The position numbers and the translations under genes are program-made. Shown one piece after another: positions 45,196 to 54,691 of a stretch of DNA of 64,000 nt. Location of the stretch: positions 88,591 to 152,590 of the forward strand of contig JAAVWC010000007.1 in NCBI GenBank assembly GCA_023910675.1. The letters run 5' to 3'. The DNA comes from Gemmatimonas sp. GTDB taxonomy: Bacteria > Gemmatimonadota > Gemmatimonadetes > Gemmatimonadales > Gemmatimonadaceae. Below the pieces are notes generated by a model. The model was not told where the DNA came from, made no database searches, and saw only the letters and a program-made list of their open reading frames with translations. Each line of letters starts with the position of its first letter. Position 1 is the first letter of the stretch.

Positions 45196-46281
45196 TCAGG
45201 TGCGCACCCTCGACATCAGAATAATGGCGAACGTCCCTACCAGCATGTTGGGGATCCACGCCGCCGTCTCCGGCGGAATGAGCCCCTTGCTCCCAATGGC
45301 CTTGGTGAGCTGAATGAGGACGAGGAAGAACACCGTCGTCGCCAGACTCACGGCAATGCCGTACGCCGCCCCGCCACGCTGCGAGCTCGTCGCCAGTGGC
45401 GCCCCGAACAGCGCAATGATCAGGCAGGTGACCGGAATGGCGATCTTCAGCATCCGCTCGACCTTGAGGTTGTTCACGTCGGCGCCCGAGCGCTCCAGCG
45501 CTTTGATATACGTGGACAGTTCGGCAAACCGCATCTCTTCCGGTTCGCGCGCGCTCGCGCGCAGCTCCCGCGGCGTTTCCTTGAGACGACGGTCCATCAG
45601 CGAATCGAAGCTGAACGCCAGGTCGGCCGTTTCGTTGGGAATGACGTGCACGACACCCGACTGCAGCCTCCACCCGCGCGTGTCGTTCCAGTCACCACGC
45701 TTCGCCGAAATGAGCAGCCCGGGGCGCTTCTCGCTCCCACGCTCTTCGATCTCGATGTCGTTGACGAACTTCTCGCGGACATTGAGCGTGTACACCCGGT
45801 ACACCCGTCCCTGATCACTCGGGAAGACGAAGTTGTACCGGTCGTCTTCCGCACTCGGCGCCTTGCCCGCGAGCAGCTTGATGCGCTCCGCATTGGCCGG
45901 CGGCGCCACTTCACTGAACACCAGGTCGAGCCCCATCGCCAGCGAGGCCATGACGAGAATGGGCGCAATGAACCGGTAGAAACTGATGCCCGACGCCTTC
46001 GCCGCCGTAATCTCGGAATAGCGCGTGAAGGTGCCGATGGAGAAGACGGTCGCGAACAGCACCGCCGCCGGCAGGATCATGAACAGCGTATCGGGAACCC
46101 AATACAGGTAGCTGAGCGCCAGCGCCTGCGCGCCCAGCTTCTTCTCCTGATACTTGCGGAGGTTGTCGACCAGGTCGATCACGAAGACGAGCACGGGGAA
46201 GCCCATGATCGTCACCATGAAAATGCGCGTGAACTCGCCGGCGATATAGCGGTCGAGTGGTGTAATGAAGCGACGGCTCAT
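45196..46281 (-). CDS. lptG: LPS export ABC transporter permease LptG
   Basis: One of two permeases of the LptB2FG complex, which extracts lipopolysaccharide from the inner membrane. 361 residues from ATG 46281, overlapping the lptF stop (ATGA). It has the YjgP/YjgQ layout: three N-terminal helices (TRIFMVTIMGFPVLVFVIDL and others) with the conserved coupling region YSEITAAKASGISFYRFIAP. A periplasmic beta-jellyroll domain follows (about 125-270), then three C-terminal helices (MLKIAIPVTCLIIALFGAPL, GIAVSLATTVFFLVLIQLTK). LptB and LptC are not in the window. LptF is assigned to the longer neighbour. Confidence 0.9.
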   Translation of the reverse strand: MSRRFITPLDRYIAGEFTRIFMVTIMGFPVLVFVIDLVDNLRKYQEKKLGAQALALSYLYWVPDTLFMILPAAVLFATVFSIGTFTRYSEITAAKASGISFYRFIAPILVMASLAMGLDLVFSEVAPPANAERIKLLAGKAPSAEDDRYNFVFPSDQGRVYRVYTLNVREKFVNDIEIEERGSEKRPGLLISAKRGDWNDTRGWRLQSGVVHVIPNETADLAFSFDSLMDRRLKETPRELRASAREPEEMRFAELSTYIKALERSGADVNNLKVERMLKIAIPVTCLIIALFGAPLATSSQRGGAAYGIAVSLATTVFFLVLIQLTKAIGSKGLIPPETAAWIPNMLVGTFAIILMSRVRT

Positions 46282-47852
46282 ACGGCGGCCGCCTTGTGCA
46301 TCTGCTTGCGCGCCTTTCGGTCGGCCAGCCAGTCACGCAAGCCGCCACCGCGCGATGTGTCGGTGGTGGTCTCCACACGCCAGAGCAGGGCAATGCCTGC
46401 TATCGAGAAGACGACGTTGGCAATCCACATGGCCACGTACGCGGGCAGCTTCCCCTTGTCGGCCAGCGCTTCGCCGCCCATGAGGCAGACGTAGTACAAC
46501 CCGAACACCACGATGCTCACCCCGATCGTGACCCCCACGCCGCCGCGCGGAAAGCGCAACGCGATGGGCGGGCCGAAGAGCACGAACACCAGACAGGCGA
46601 ACGACAGCGCGAACTTCTTGTGAATCTCCACCGCGAGACCGTCGAGCACTTCACGCTCGGCCAGCAGCTGCTGTTGCGCCGCGTTCATCGCCGAGGCGAA
46701 GACCGTCATGGTGTCCTGCGTCACGACCGGCGGCACTGGAGGGGCGGGCGGTGGTACCACGCCTGCCGACGGGGCCGCCGCGGGCTGCGCCGCCGGCGTC
46801 ACGGCAACGCCCCCGCTGTCCGGGACGGCGATCTGCGCGCCGCCCGTCTGCGGGACGACCCCCTGCGCTTTGGCCTTCTTGGGGAGCAGCACGCGCTCGA
46901 GACCGCCCAGGAGCGTTTCGCAATAGAACGTGGCCAGCACTTCCTTCTTGGGACGGTCGCGACTCACCTTCACCATGGCGCCCTTGCCCCGAATACGCGC
47001 GGCGTAGTTCATGAAATCGTTGCGCAGCCGCGCGAAATCGTTGGCCTTCTGCATGTACGTCTCATGCATCTGGCACACCGTCTGTTCGCGGTCACCGCGA
47101 TAGCCGTCTTCTCTGGTCGCCTCGAACTGCTTGACGATGCCGCGTAATTGTACGGTCTGCGTTTTGAAGAAGCCGCGTTGCAGTTTGCGCGGATCACCGC
47201 GCACGAACTCCTGCGCGTAGCCGTCGTACAATTGCAGTTGCAAATTCTCCCCCGCTCCGTCCAGCAGAAAGAGTCCGCTGTCGGCGTATATCGTCTGACG
47301 CTCCGGCCCCTTCCGCAAATCGTAGATTGTGACATCGTACATGCGGTTGGTCGATGCGTTCACTCGCGCCACGCGCAAGAAGAATTGATCGGTGATGGGG
47401 TTCATCACCTGTTCCTTCAGCGCCAGTGTGGGTCGGGTCTTGGCGATATCGTTGTTGAGGATGCGCAGTTCATGATTCGTGCGTGGCAACAGCTGGTCGT
47501 TGAACCAGACCATGAACAGCGACAGCCCCAGGGCGCAGAGCAGCACGGGCACCATGAGCGAACGCACCCGTACGCCGCTCGCCTTGAAGGCGGTAATCTC
47601 ATGCTCCGCCGCCATGCGGCCGAACGCGTAGAGCGTGGCCACCAGCACGGCCATGGGCAGCGTCATGGCAATGGTGAACGGCAGCGACAGCACGAAAAAC
47701 TTGCCAATGGCGCCCCAGGGCAGGCCTTTGCCGGCAAGATTGGCGAGCTGGCGCGCGACGTACTGCAGCATGAGCAGCGACGTCAGGGCCGACAGGGCGA
47801 ACACGAGGGGACCCACGTGCTCGCGGATGACATAGCGGGTAAGGAGCTTCAC
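46278..47852 (-). CDS. lptF: LPS export ABC transporter permease LptF, with Pro/Ala-rich insertion
   Basis: The second LPS permease. 524 residues from GTG 47852 (VKLLTRYVIREHV), much longer than the usual about 360. N-terminal helices include LFALSALTSLLMLQYVARQL-type sequence, and the coupling region is AAEHEITAFKASGVRVRSLM. The periplasmic domain (about 115-400) is enlarged. It includes the Cys-containing QTVCQMHETYMQKANDF and a Pro/Ala/Val-rich stretch (APSAGVVPPPAPPVPPVV, about residue 350-370). C-terminal helices are KKFALSFACLVFVLFGPPIA and GVGVTIGVSIVVFGLYYVCL. An ATG at 47924 is possible, but it would overlap the divergent SprA-like gene. Confidence 0.85.
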   Translation of the reverse strand: MKLLTRYVIREHVGPLVFALSALTSLLMLQYVARQLANLAGKGLPWGAIGKFFVLSLPFTIAMTLPMAVLVATLYAFGRMAAEHEITAFKASGVRVRSLMVPVLLCALGLSLFMVWFNDQLLPRTNHELRILNNDIAKTRPTLALKEQVMNPITDQFFLRVARVNASTNRMYDVTIYDLRKGPERQTIYADSGLFLLDGAGENLQLQLYDGYAQEFVRGDPRKLQRGFFKTQTVQLRGIVKQFEATREDGYRGDREQTVCQMHETYMQKANDFARLRNDFMNYAARIRGKGAMVKVSRDRPKKEVLATFYCETLLGGLERVLLPKKAKAQGVVPQTGGAQIAVPDSGGVAVTPAAQPAAAPSAGVVPPPAPPVPPVVTQDTMTVFASAMNAAQQQLLAEREVLDGLAVEIHKKFALSFACLVFVLFGPPIALRFPRGGVGVTIGVSIVVFGLYYVCLMGGEALADKGKLPAYVAMWIANVVFSIAGIALLWRVETTTDTSRGGGLRDWLADRKARKQMHKAAAV

Positions 47853-47956
47853 GACGTAAATTCCCAGTTCACCACCCGCTTTATCAAGGGCGCGACGCCT
47901 CGGATGTTGGCGTGACGGGCCCATTGTTCGAGACCGGAGGCTGGTCTCACGGGCAG

Positions 47957-50900
47957 ATGCCCGGCGGGAATCCCGTTGTACCCCAGGGCCGGAGTTCGGT
48001 GCGCAGGTTGTTCAAGGCGGTGTGTCTGACCGCAGCGGTCATTGGAAGCCTGTACGGGTCCCCGCTGGCCGCCCAGGACACCATCCCCCGCTCACCCCTC
48101 CCCCCAGCGGCGCGGCTGCTGCGCGAGTCCCTCGTGCTGCGGGTCGGCAGGCGCCCAGGAGCCCTCGACCGCTCCCAGTCCATCCGCCCCGACCCGGTCG
48201 CGGTCGGCGATCGCGCCGTCATCGCCGCCACCCGCCTGCGCGTGCAGCGGCTCGCGGCCCGCTGGGAGCGGACCGTCGTGTCGGCCAACCTTGCGGCCCT
48301 CGCGCCGGCCGAGTCCACGGCGGCCATTCGCCCGGGGGCCCCGACCAACGCCGGCCCCACGCCGGGGGCGCTCGTCCCTTTGCTCCCGTCCCGGGATGCC
48401 GCCGGGGCCAATCCCGCCAGCGCCTCAGCGGGCGCCACGGGGGGCGCGAATGACTTCCTCGCCGATATCGGCAAACTCGGGATCTCGCTGCAGTCTCGCT
48501 TGGAGTCCAAGGTGCAGCGCAGTCGCAATGAACGCTGCACCACCGCACAGCTCACCATCGTCGGCAACAACTGCTCGGGCATTTTTCAGCCGGCCTTCGA
48601 CTTCCAGTTCAACGTGCGCTCCGGTGGCGTCGTCGCCGACCGCGTGTTCGTGAATGTCGACTACGACTCCCAGCGCGAGTTCGACGCCTCCAACAATATC
48701 TCGGTCCGCTATCAGGGCAAGACCGACGAAGTGCTGCAGGCGCTCGAAGTGGGCAATGTCACCTTTCAGCCCCCCGCCTCACGCTTCCTCACTTCCGGCA
48801 TTCCGTCGGGCAACTACGGCGTGCAGGCCACCGGACAGCTGGGGCCCATGCGCTTCACGTCCATTGTGGCGCAGCAGCGAGGCAACGTCTCCAAGGACAA
48901 TGTCTTCACGGTGGGCGAACGCACGCAGCAGCAGGTCGATCGCGTCATCGAAGACATCCAGATCGAAACGCGGCGCTTCTTCTTCACCATCGATCCGCGC
49001 CAGCTGCCGGGCTATCCGAATGTCGATCTGCTCAACCGGCAGCAGATGCAGCAGCTAGCCGCCGCGCTCCCCGATTCCCTCCGGCCCGTGCGCCTGTATG
49101 TGTACCGGCAGCTGATCAACGCCGCCAACCAGAACCCGCGCGCGCCGCAGTTCTCCGTGCGCGGCGCCCGGAACAGCTCGCGGCAGATTTACGAAGTACT
49201 GCGGGAGAATGTTGACTACTACGTCGATCCCTCCATGCTCTGGATTGCACTCGTCCGGCCGCTCAACCTCAACAACGAACGGCTTGCCGTCGCCTACGCG
49301 GTGAACGTCAACGGGCAGGCGGGGCGCAATCCCAACACCGGCGGCACCCCGGATATCGAATTCACCCCGCAGCCGCAGTTCGCCAACCTGCTGTGGGAAC
49401 CCGAGCTGCAGCCCGACAACCCCGCGTACTTCTTTCGCGAGATCAAGTCGGTCTACCGACTTGGCGGCGAAGATGTGCTGCGGCAGTCCATCGCCATGAA
49501 ACTGGTCACGGGCACGTCGGGCGATCAGGAAAAGCCCATCGACCCGTCGCGCGGCGAAACCTATCTCCAGCTGTTCGGACTCGCGCAGCCCACCAACTCG
49601 GCGAGCTTCGACGTCGAAAATCGTGTATGGCCGCGCCCCAACGATCCCAACTTCCGCGCCAACTTTTCCGGCGGCGGACAGCAGAAGCTCATCCCCGACT
49701 ATTTCGTCTTCTTCCCGTCGGTGCAGCCGTTTGCGCGCACCGGACTCGCACAGCCGGCCGCCAACCCGGCCAACGATACGCTCTACCGCTACCCCAACGA
49801 GTATCTCTACTCGGCGCAGCGCCCGCAGGCCATTTATCGGATGGCGGTGAGCTTCCAGTCGGAGGGCGGGGGGAACAGCCAATCCATTCGGCTCTCCACC
49901 ATTCAAGTCCGTCCTAACTCCGAACGCGTCGTCGTCGAAGGGCTCTCGCTCGTGAAGGAGACGGACTACACGATCGACTACGACCTGGGGCTCATCACCT
50001 TCAATCGCCCCGACACGCTCTTCTCGCGTCCACGGCAGGTGTCGGTGCGCTACGAAGAAAATCCGCTCTTCGCCGCCGCGCCCACCACCATTCTCGGCTT
50101 CGCGTCGCAGTTCCCCCTCGAGAACGGACAGGTTGCCTTTACGGCCATTTCGCAGCAGCAACGCTCGTCGCTCAACCGGCCGCCGCTCGGTTTCGAACCG
50201 GTCGGCTCGCTGGTGGCGGGGGTGACCGCCAACATGCAGTGGGACGCCACGGCCATTAGTGCGCTGCTGCGCAAAATTCCCGGCATGCCCGCCACGTCGC
50301 GCTCACGCATTGCGGTGCAGGGCGAATTTGCGATGAGCAAACCGCAGCCCAATGCGGCCGGCCAGGCGTACATCGAAAGCTTCGAAGGCGAGGCCGAACG
50401 ACAGCTCCCCATGTCGGAAGCGGCCTGGTACTACGGCTCGCGCCCTGCGCTCGGCAACACGCTCGCCAGCGTCGGCAGCAGCGTCTTTTCGCTCAATCGG
50501 GCCACCACGCTCGCGTTTCAGAACAACGGCGTCGACGTCGCCGGCAACTTCGTGCAGTTCAACATTCAGCAGATCGATCCGGCGGTGCGCATTGTGGGCG
50601 GCGGTGTGCTGCCGTCGGAGCAGCTGTTGTGGATGACCTTGTATCCGCTCAAGACCGGCGGCGTGTTCGATTTCACCCCAGGCACCTCCACCCGTCGCTT
50701 CGCATGGACCGTGGGCGACAACAGCCTGCTGGGCGCCACACCCAGCGGCCGTCGCTGGCGCTCCATGCGCACCGCCTTGAGCCCCAGCGGCGCCGATCTG
50801 TCGCGCATCGAGAACATTGAGTTCTTCGCGCTCGTGCGCAGCGAAGACGCCAAAGTGCGCCGCAATCCCACGCTCATCTTCGACTTCGGTGACATCAGCG

Positions 50901-53900
50901 AAAACAGCGTGGCCTTTGCGCCGGAAACCCTCACCATCAACGCGCCCATCCGTCCCGGTCTGCCGGTGGACAGCACCTATCGCGGCAAGCGGCTCGTGGG
51001 ATACAACCGGCTCGACTCCGAACGGGATCCGCTCTCGCGTGCCTTCAACGCCGTGGAGAACGATCGCGGACTCGCCGGCGATGTGGCCGACACCCTCGTC
51101 GTGGTCAACCGCACAGGAGCCACCCCGGTCGTCACCACGCAGAACCGCGTGTCGATCTGTACGCAGTCGCTGCAAGTCGTCCAGGTGTTGGGCGACAGTC
51201 GCGCCAACTGCACCGTGCGAAACAATCGCCTCGACGAAGAAGACATCGATCTCGACGGGCAGCTCAATCTCGATGCGAATGCCGGTGAACAGGAACAGCT
51301 CAAACGTTTCGTCGTCGACTTGGGCGACAAACGGAACTGGACGCGCGTCGGCCGCTGCTATCAGCAGCGTGACTCCACGTCGGCGGGGGTCACCAGCGAT
51401 TCCCTCTGCTGGGTGCAGGTAAAGCTCAACTGGCGCGCCCCGTCTGAAGAGATCAACAACCCCAACGACCGTCGTATGCGCGCGATGCGCCTCACGATGG
51501 TGTCGAGTGGCGCCGCGGCCGACGACGAATTCAGTCGCATCGCGCTGGCGCGCATGCGGCTGGTGGGCGCGCCGTGGCTCAAGCGCGGCGCGGAACCACT
51601 GTCTGGTGTCGCGGGTGACTCGTCGGGTACGCTGAATGGGTACGTGGTCGCCAGCGTGGTGGGGACACTCGACTCCACTGCGGCGGTCCCGTACACGGCG
51701 CCTCCCGGGGTCGCCGAAGCGCCGGAGAACCGGCAGTCGGGGTACGAAAACCAGCGCATTCAGGTGAACGAGCGGGCGCTGCGCCTGCAGACCGGTTTGC
51801 CGGGGCGACAGTTCCGCACCTTCGATCGCGCCGAAGCCTTTTTCCGCTTCCCCGAAGGCACCAAGACGTTCATGGGCTATCGCACGCTGCGCTTGTGGAT
51901 GCGCGGTCGAGGCAACGGGTGGGGTGAGGCGGGGGAGCTCAACGGGTATGTGAAGATCGGCCGCGATGAGCACAACTTCTACATGTATCGCACACCGGTG
52001 AACGCCGGCCCCAGTCAGAGCAGTTGGCTCCCCGAAGTGAGTGTGGACCTCACCCGTTTCCAGGCGTTGCGAGCGCGGCTCGAAAATGCGTTCCTCACCG
52101 GCAGCGCCGACTCGGTGCAATGTTCCGGCGCCGACCTCGAACTCATCAAGCGCTCCGGGAAGCCGCGCGGGCTGGCGGTGCGGCGCTTTGCGGTCTGCGA
52201 AGACGGGTACATCGTGTACAGCGCCGACCCCGCCGTCACACCACCAAATCTCGCCGGTGTGCAGGAACTCGCGGTGGGCCTGGTGCGCGTCGATAGCGTG
52301 GCGCGTGGCGGCACCGGCATCATGAATGGCGACACGCTCGAACTGTGGGTGAACGATGTGCGGCTCACCGACGTGGTCGACGACATCGGCTTTGCCGGTG
52401 AAGTCGGCGTGAGCATGAACGCGGGTGAGCTCGCCGATTTCCGCCTGAATCTCAGTCGACGCGATCCAAACTTCCGACAGCTCAACGAAACGCCGTCGTT
52501 CCTCACGTCGAGCGGTGTGTCCATTGGCACGACACTGCATCTCGAGCGGATGTTGCCCGCGCGATTGGGCATCGCGCTGCCACTCACCGTCGACTACGCA
52601 TCGAGCGGCGTGGAGCAGCTGTTCATCAACCGGACCGACGTGCGCGCCGACGGCATCAACGGTCTGCGCAATCCGCGTGACCGGCGCGTGAACTATTCAC
52701 TGGCACTGCGGCGCATCGCGCCGCTGGAACGCGGATGGTACGCGCCGCTCGTGAACGGACTGGCCCTCAATGGCACCTGGTCGACGGCCGGTTCACAGAG
52801 TGCCTTCCAGGAGCTGAGCAGCAACGCCTACGCGTTGACCGGCGGCCTCAATCTGGCCAGCGACGTGCGAGAGGGGAGACTGCCACGTGTGGTCGATGCG
52901 CTTTTCCGTTTGCTTCCGGAACGATTGCGCCGCGCTGATGCCGTGCGCTCGTTCCGTGAGCAACGCATTCGCTGGGCCCCCACGGCCTTCCGCCTCAGCA
53001 GTTCGCTGGCGCGCAACTCCAACTCCACCACGTCCTTCACCAAGGCCGCGGCCTCGCTCACCGACACGGGGCAGGTCACGTCCGGGCTCACGCATTTCTG
53101 GCAGAACAATGCCGCCCTCGAGTTCCGCCCAACGCCCACGCTCTCCGGTAGCGTGCAGGCGCGCCAGTTGCTCGACTTACGTGACTATCGCACCGCCGAC
53201 GCACGACCTGACAGCACCGACCGTGGACAAGCGGCCTTCGGCGAGCGTCTGTCGCTGCTGGGGAGCAACCTCGGTCTCGAGCGCGAACGCACACTCACGT
53301 CGGCGATCAACTTTGCGCCCGTCATGGCCGCGTGGCTGCGGCCGCGCATCGATTTCACGAGCAACTTCACGCTCAGCAAAGACCCCAATGCGCGGGCACT
53401 GCTGCGCGAGCAGGACACCACCGGCGCGTTCCGATTGCCCAAGCGACTGGGTGTTGCGCAATCGTTGAACCTCGGCACCACGCTCGACATTGGTCGTTTC
53501 GCCACCGCGCGCACACGCGAACGCTCGTTGATGCGACGCTTCGGTACGATCTTCGCACCCATTGACCTCCAGTGGCAGCAGAGCCTCACGTCCAACTACG
53601 ACAACACCGCATTCATCCCCGGCTACGGGTACCAGTTCGGTCTTGGCGGCGTCGACATGTTCCGCGGTACCGACGGACGCCTCGCCACCACGGCGGGCCG
53701 ACTGCGTCGCGGCACGCTCTCTGGCGCGCTCAACTTGCCCTTCTCCCTCACGGTGCAGTCACGCCTCGAGAACGGCACCACCGAAACGTGGACCCGTCGT
53801 ACCCTCGACGGCTTCCAGGCGGTCATCACCAGTACCCAAATCACGCGCCCCGACTTCACCGTGCGCTGGAGCTGGCGACCCGTCCGTCTCAAGAAGATCA

Positions 53901-54481
53901 TTTCGCTGCTTAACCTGAACGGGCGGTATGTCATTACCGAACAGGAAACCACGATCCCCAACGAGACCGGTGGTCTCGCCGATCGCAGCCGCCTCATCGC
54001 CCGCAGCCAGCCGATTTCGGGGACCATCACCTGGACGTTCCTCGGCAACTTGGCCACGAATGCCTCAGTCGACCGCACACGGCAGGAACAGCTGCGCCCC
54101 GGCGCCGTCACGTTGGGCGACACACGCCGCATGTCGTTCGATGTCGCCCGCACGTTCCGCCTCCCGAAGAAGTGGAACACGCGCAACGGCACCATGCGCT
54201 CCTCCATTTCCTATCAGAGCGAAGAAAACTCCACCATCGTGAATGGCACCTCGGTAGACGCGCCCGATGGGGACCCGCTCACGTCGCAATCGAGCGTGCT
54301 CACCAACAACGGCCGCCGCGCGTTCAACCTGAACGCCAACACCGACCTCACCGAACTCGTGAGCTTCACGCTCACCGGCAGCCGCGTGCTCAACTTCGAT
54401 CGCAACTTCAACCGCCAAACCTCCAACATCATCTTCTCGGCGGTCCTGCAGCTGCGCTTCTTTGCCGGCGACATGCGATGA
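47957..54481 (+). CDS. sprA: SprA/Sov-like giant outer-membrane protein
   Basis: About 2174 residues from ATG 47957; GTG 47999 is an alternative that places the signal peptide (RRLFKAVCLTAAVIGSLYGS) at the N-terminus. The layout follows SprA of Bacteroidetes: an N-terminal region with FDFQFNVRSGG-type beta sequence, SGIPSGNYGVQATGQLGPMR and FTSIVAQQRGNVSKDNVFTV, where SprA has its characteristic QRG segment. Later come GDNSLLG loops, the conserved GDTLELWVNDVRLTDVVDDI, and long amphipathic strand arrays ending AVLQLRFFAGDMR. Bacteroidetes SprA is the 36-strand outer-membrane conduit of the type IX secretion system. No PorV-, PorK-, PorL-, PorM- or PorN-like gene is adjacent. It is divergent from lptF. 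Confidence 0.75.
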   Translation: MPGGNPVVPQGRSSVRRLFKAVCLTAAVIGSLYGSPLAAQDTIPRSPLPPAARLLRESLVLRVGRRPGALDRSQSIRPDPVAVGDRAVIAATRLRVQRLAARWERTVVSANLAALAPAESTAAIRPGAPTNAGPTPGALVPLLPSRDAAGANPASASAGATGGANDFLADIGKLGISLQSRLESKVQRSRNERCTTAQLTIVGNNCSGIFQPAFDFQFNVRSGGVVADRVFVNVDYDSQREFDASNNISVRYQGKTDEVLQALEVGNVTFQPPASRFLTSGIPSGNYGVQATGQLGPMRFTSIVAQQRGNVSKDNVFTVGERTQQQVDRVIEDIQIETRRFFFTIDPRQLPGYPNVDLLNRQQMQQLAAALPDSLRPVRLYVYRQLINAANQNPRAPQFSVRGARNSSRQIYEVLRENVDYYVDPSMLWIALVRPLNLNNERLAVAYAVNVNGQAGRNPNTGGTPDIEFTPQPQFANLLWEPELQPDNPAYFFREIKSVYRLGGEDVLRQSIAMKLVTGTSGDQEKPIDPSRGETYLQLFGLAQPTNSASFDVENRVWPRPNDPNFRANFSGGGQQKLIPDYFVFFPSVQPFARTGLAQPAANPANDTLYRYPNEYLYSAQRPQAIYRMAVSFQSEGGGNSQSIRLSTIQVRPNSERVVVEGLSLVKETDYTIDYDLGLITFNRPDTLFSRPRQVSVRYEENPLFAAAPTTILGFASQFPLENGQVAFTAISQQQRSSLNRPPLGFEPVGSLVAGVTANMQWDATAISALLRKIPGMPATSRSRIAVQGEFAMSKPQPNAAGQAYIESFEGEAERQLPMSEAAWYYGSRPALGNTLASVGSSVFSLNRATTLAFQNNGVDVAGNFVQFNIQQIDPAVRIVGGGVLPSEQLLWMTLYPLKTGGVFDFTPGTSTRRFAWTVGDNSLLGATPSGRRWRSMRTALSPSGADLSRIENIEFFALVRSEDAKVRRNPTLIFDFGDISENSVAFAPETLTINAPIRPGLPVDSTYRGKRLVGYNRLDSERDPLSRAFNAVENDRGLAGDVADTLVVVNRTGATPVVTTQNRVSICTQSLQVVQVLGDSRANCTVRNNRLDEEDIDLDGQLNLDANAGEQEQLKRFVVDLGDKRNWTRVGRCYQQRDSTSAGVTSDSLCWVQVKLNWRAPSEEINNPNDRRMRAMRLTMVSSGAAADDEFSRIALARMRLVGAPWLKRGAEPLSGVAGDSSGTLNGYVVASVVGTLDSTAAVPYTAPPGVAEAPENRQSGYENQRIQVNERALRLQTGLPGRQFRTFDRAEAFFRFPEGTKTFMGYRTLRLWMRGRGNGWGEAGELNGYVKIGRDEHNFYMYRTPVNAGPSQSSWLPEVSVDLTRFQALRARLENAFLTGSADSVQCSGADLELIKRSGKPRGLAVRRFAVCEDGYIVYSADPAVTPPNLAGVQELAVGLVRVDSVARGGTGIMNGDTLELWVNDVRLTDVVDDIGFAGEVGVSMNAGELADFRLNLSRRDPNFRQLNETPSFLTSSGVSIGTTLHLERMLPARLGIALPLTVDYASSGVEQLFINRTDVRADGINGLRNPRDRRVNYSLALRRIAPLERGWYAPLVNGLALNGTWSTAGSQSAFQELSSNAYALTGGLNLASDVREGRLPRVVDALFRLLPERLRRADAVRSFREQRIRWAPTAFRLSSSLARNSNSTTSFTKAAASLTDTGQVTSGLTHFWQNNAALEFRPTPTLSGSVQARQLLDLRDYRTADARPDSTDRGQAAFGERLSLLGSNLGLERERTLTSAINFAPVMAAWLRPRIDFTSNFTLSKDPNARALLREQDTTGAFRLPKRLGVAQSLNLGTTLDIGRFATARTRERSLMRRFGTIFAPIDLQWQQSLTSNYDNTAFIPGYGYQFGLGGVDMFRGTDGRLATTAGRLRRGTLSGALNLPFSLTVQSRLENGTTETWTRRTLDGFQAVITSTQITRPDFTVRWSWRPVRLKKIISLLNLNGRYVITEQETTIPNETGGLADRSRLIARSQPISGTITWTFLGNLATNASVDRTRQEQLRPGAVTLGDTRRMSFDVARTFRLPKKWNTRNGTMRSSISYQSEENSTIVNGTSVDAPDGDPLTSQSSVLTNNGRRAFNLNANTDLTELVSFTLTGSRVLNFDRNFNRQTSNIIFSAVLQLRFFAGDMR

Positions 54482-54509
54482 CGTTTAGGCGGGTTGAATT
54501 GAACTGATC

Positions 54510-54584
54510 GCACGAAGGCAACCAAGGCAACCAAGGCATCCGAGATGTTCTCGGTTGCCTTGGTTGCCTCGGTTGCCTTCGTGC
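54510..54584. repeat. Palindrome E with GGCAACCAA units
   Basis: Arms of 36 bp (54510-54545 and 54549-54584) pair with three mismatches around a TGT loop. Each arm holds tandem GGCAACCAA-type units with a 9-10 bp period. It lies 28 bp after the SprA-like stop and before comEA, both plus strand. A terminator role is plausible. Confidence 0.75.
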
Positions 54585-54679
54585 CATCGGTTCACCCACC
54601 TGGCCGAAGACGTGATGTCGCCGCGTCGCCATGACCCAACCGCCGTAATTGCGGTACCGCACCAAACGGCGAGGCGCAC

Positions 54680-54685
54680 TATGCT
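54680..54685 (+). promoter_or_regulatory. Candidate -10 box of comEA
   Basis: TATGCT ends six bases before ATG 54692, with no ribosome-binding site. It is the same arrangement as other leaderless candidates in the window. Confidence 0.3.
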
Positions 54686-54691
54686 GCGCCC

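Noticed and set aside
50303..52540. Long minus-strand open frame (745 codons) within the SprA-like gene
   Set aside because: His/Arg-rich shadow of a well-supported gene; no domain or start signal.
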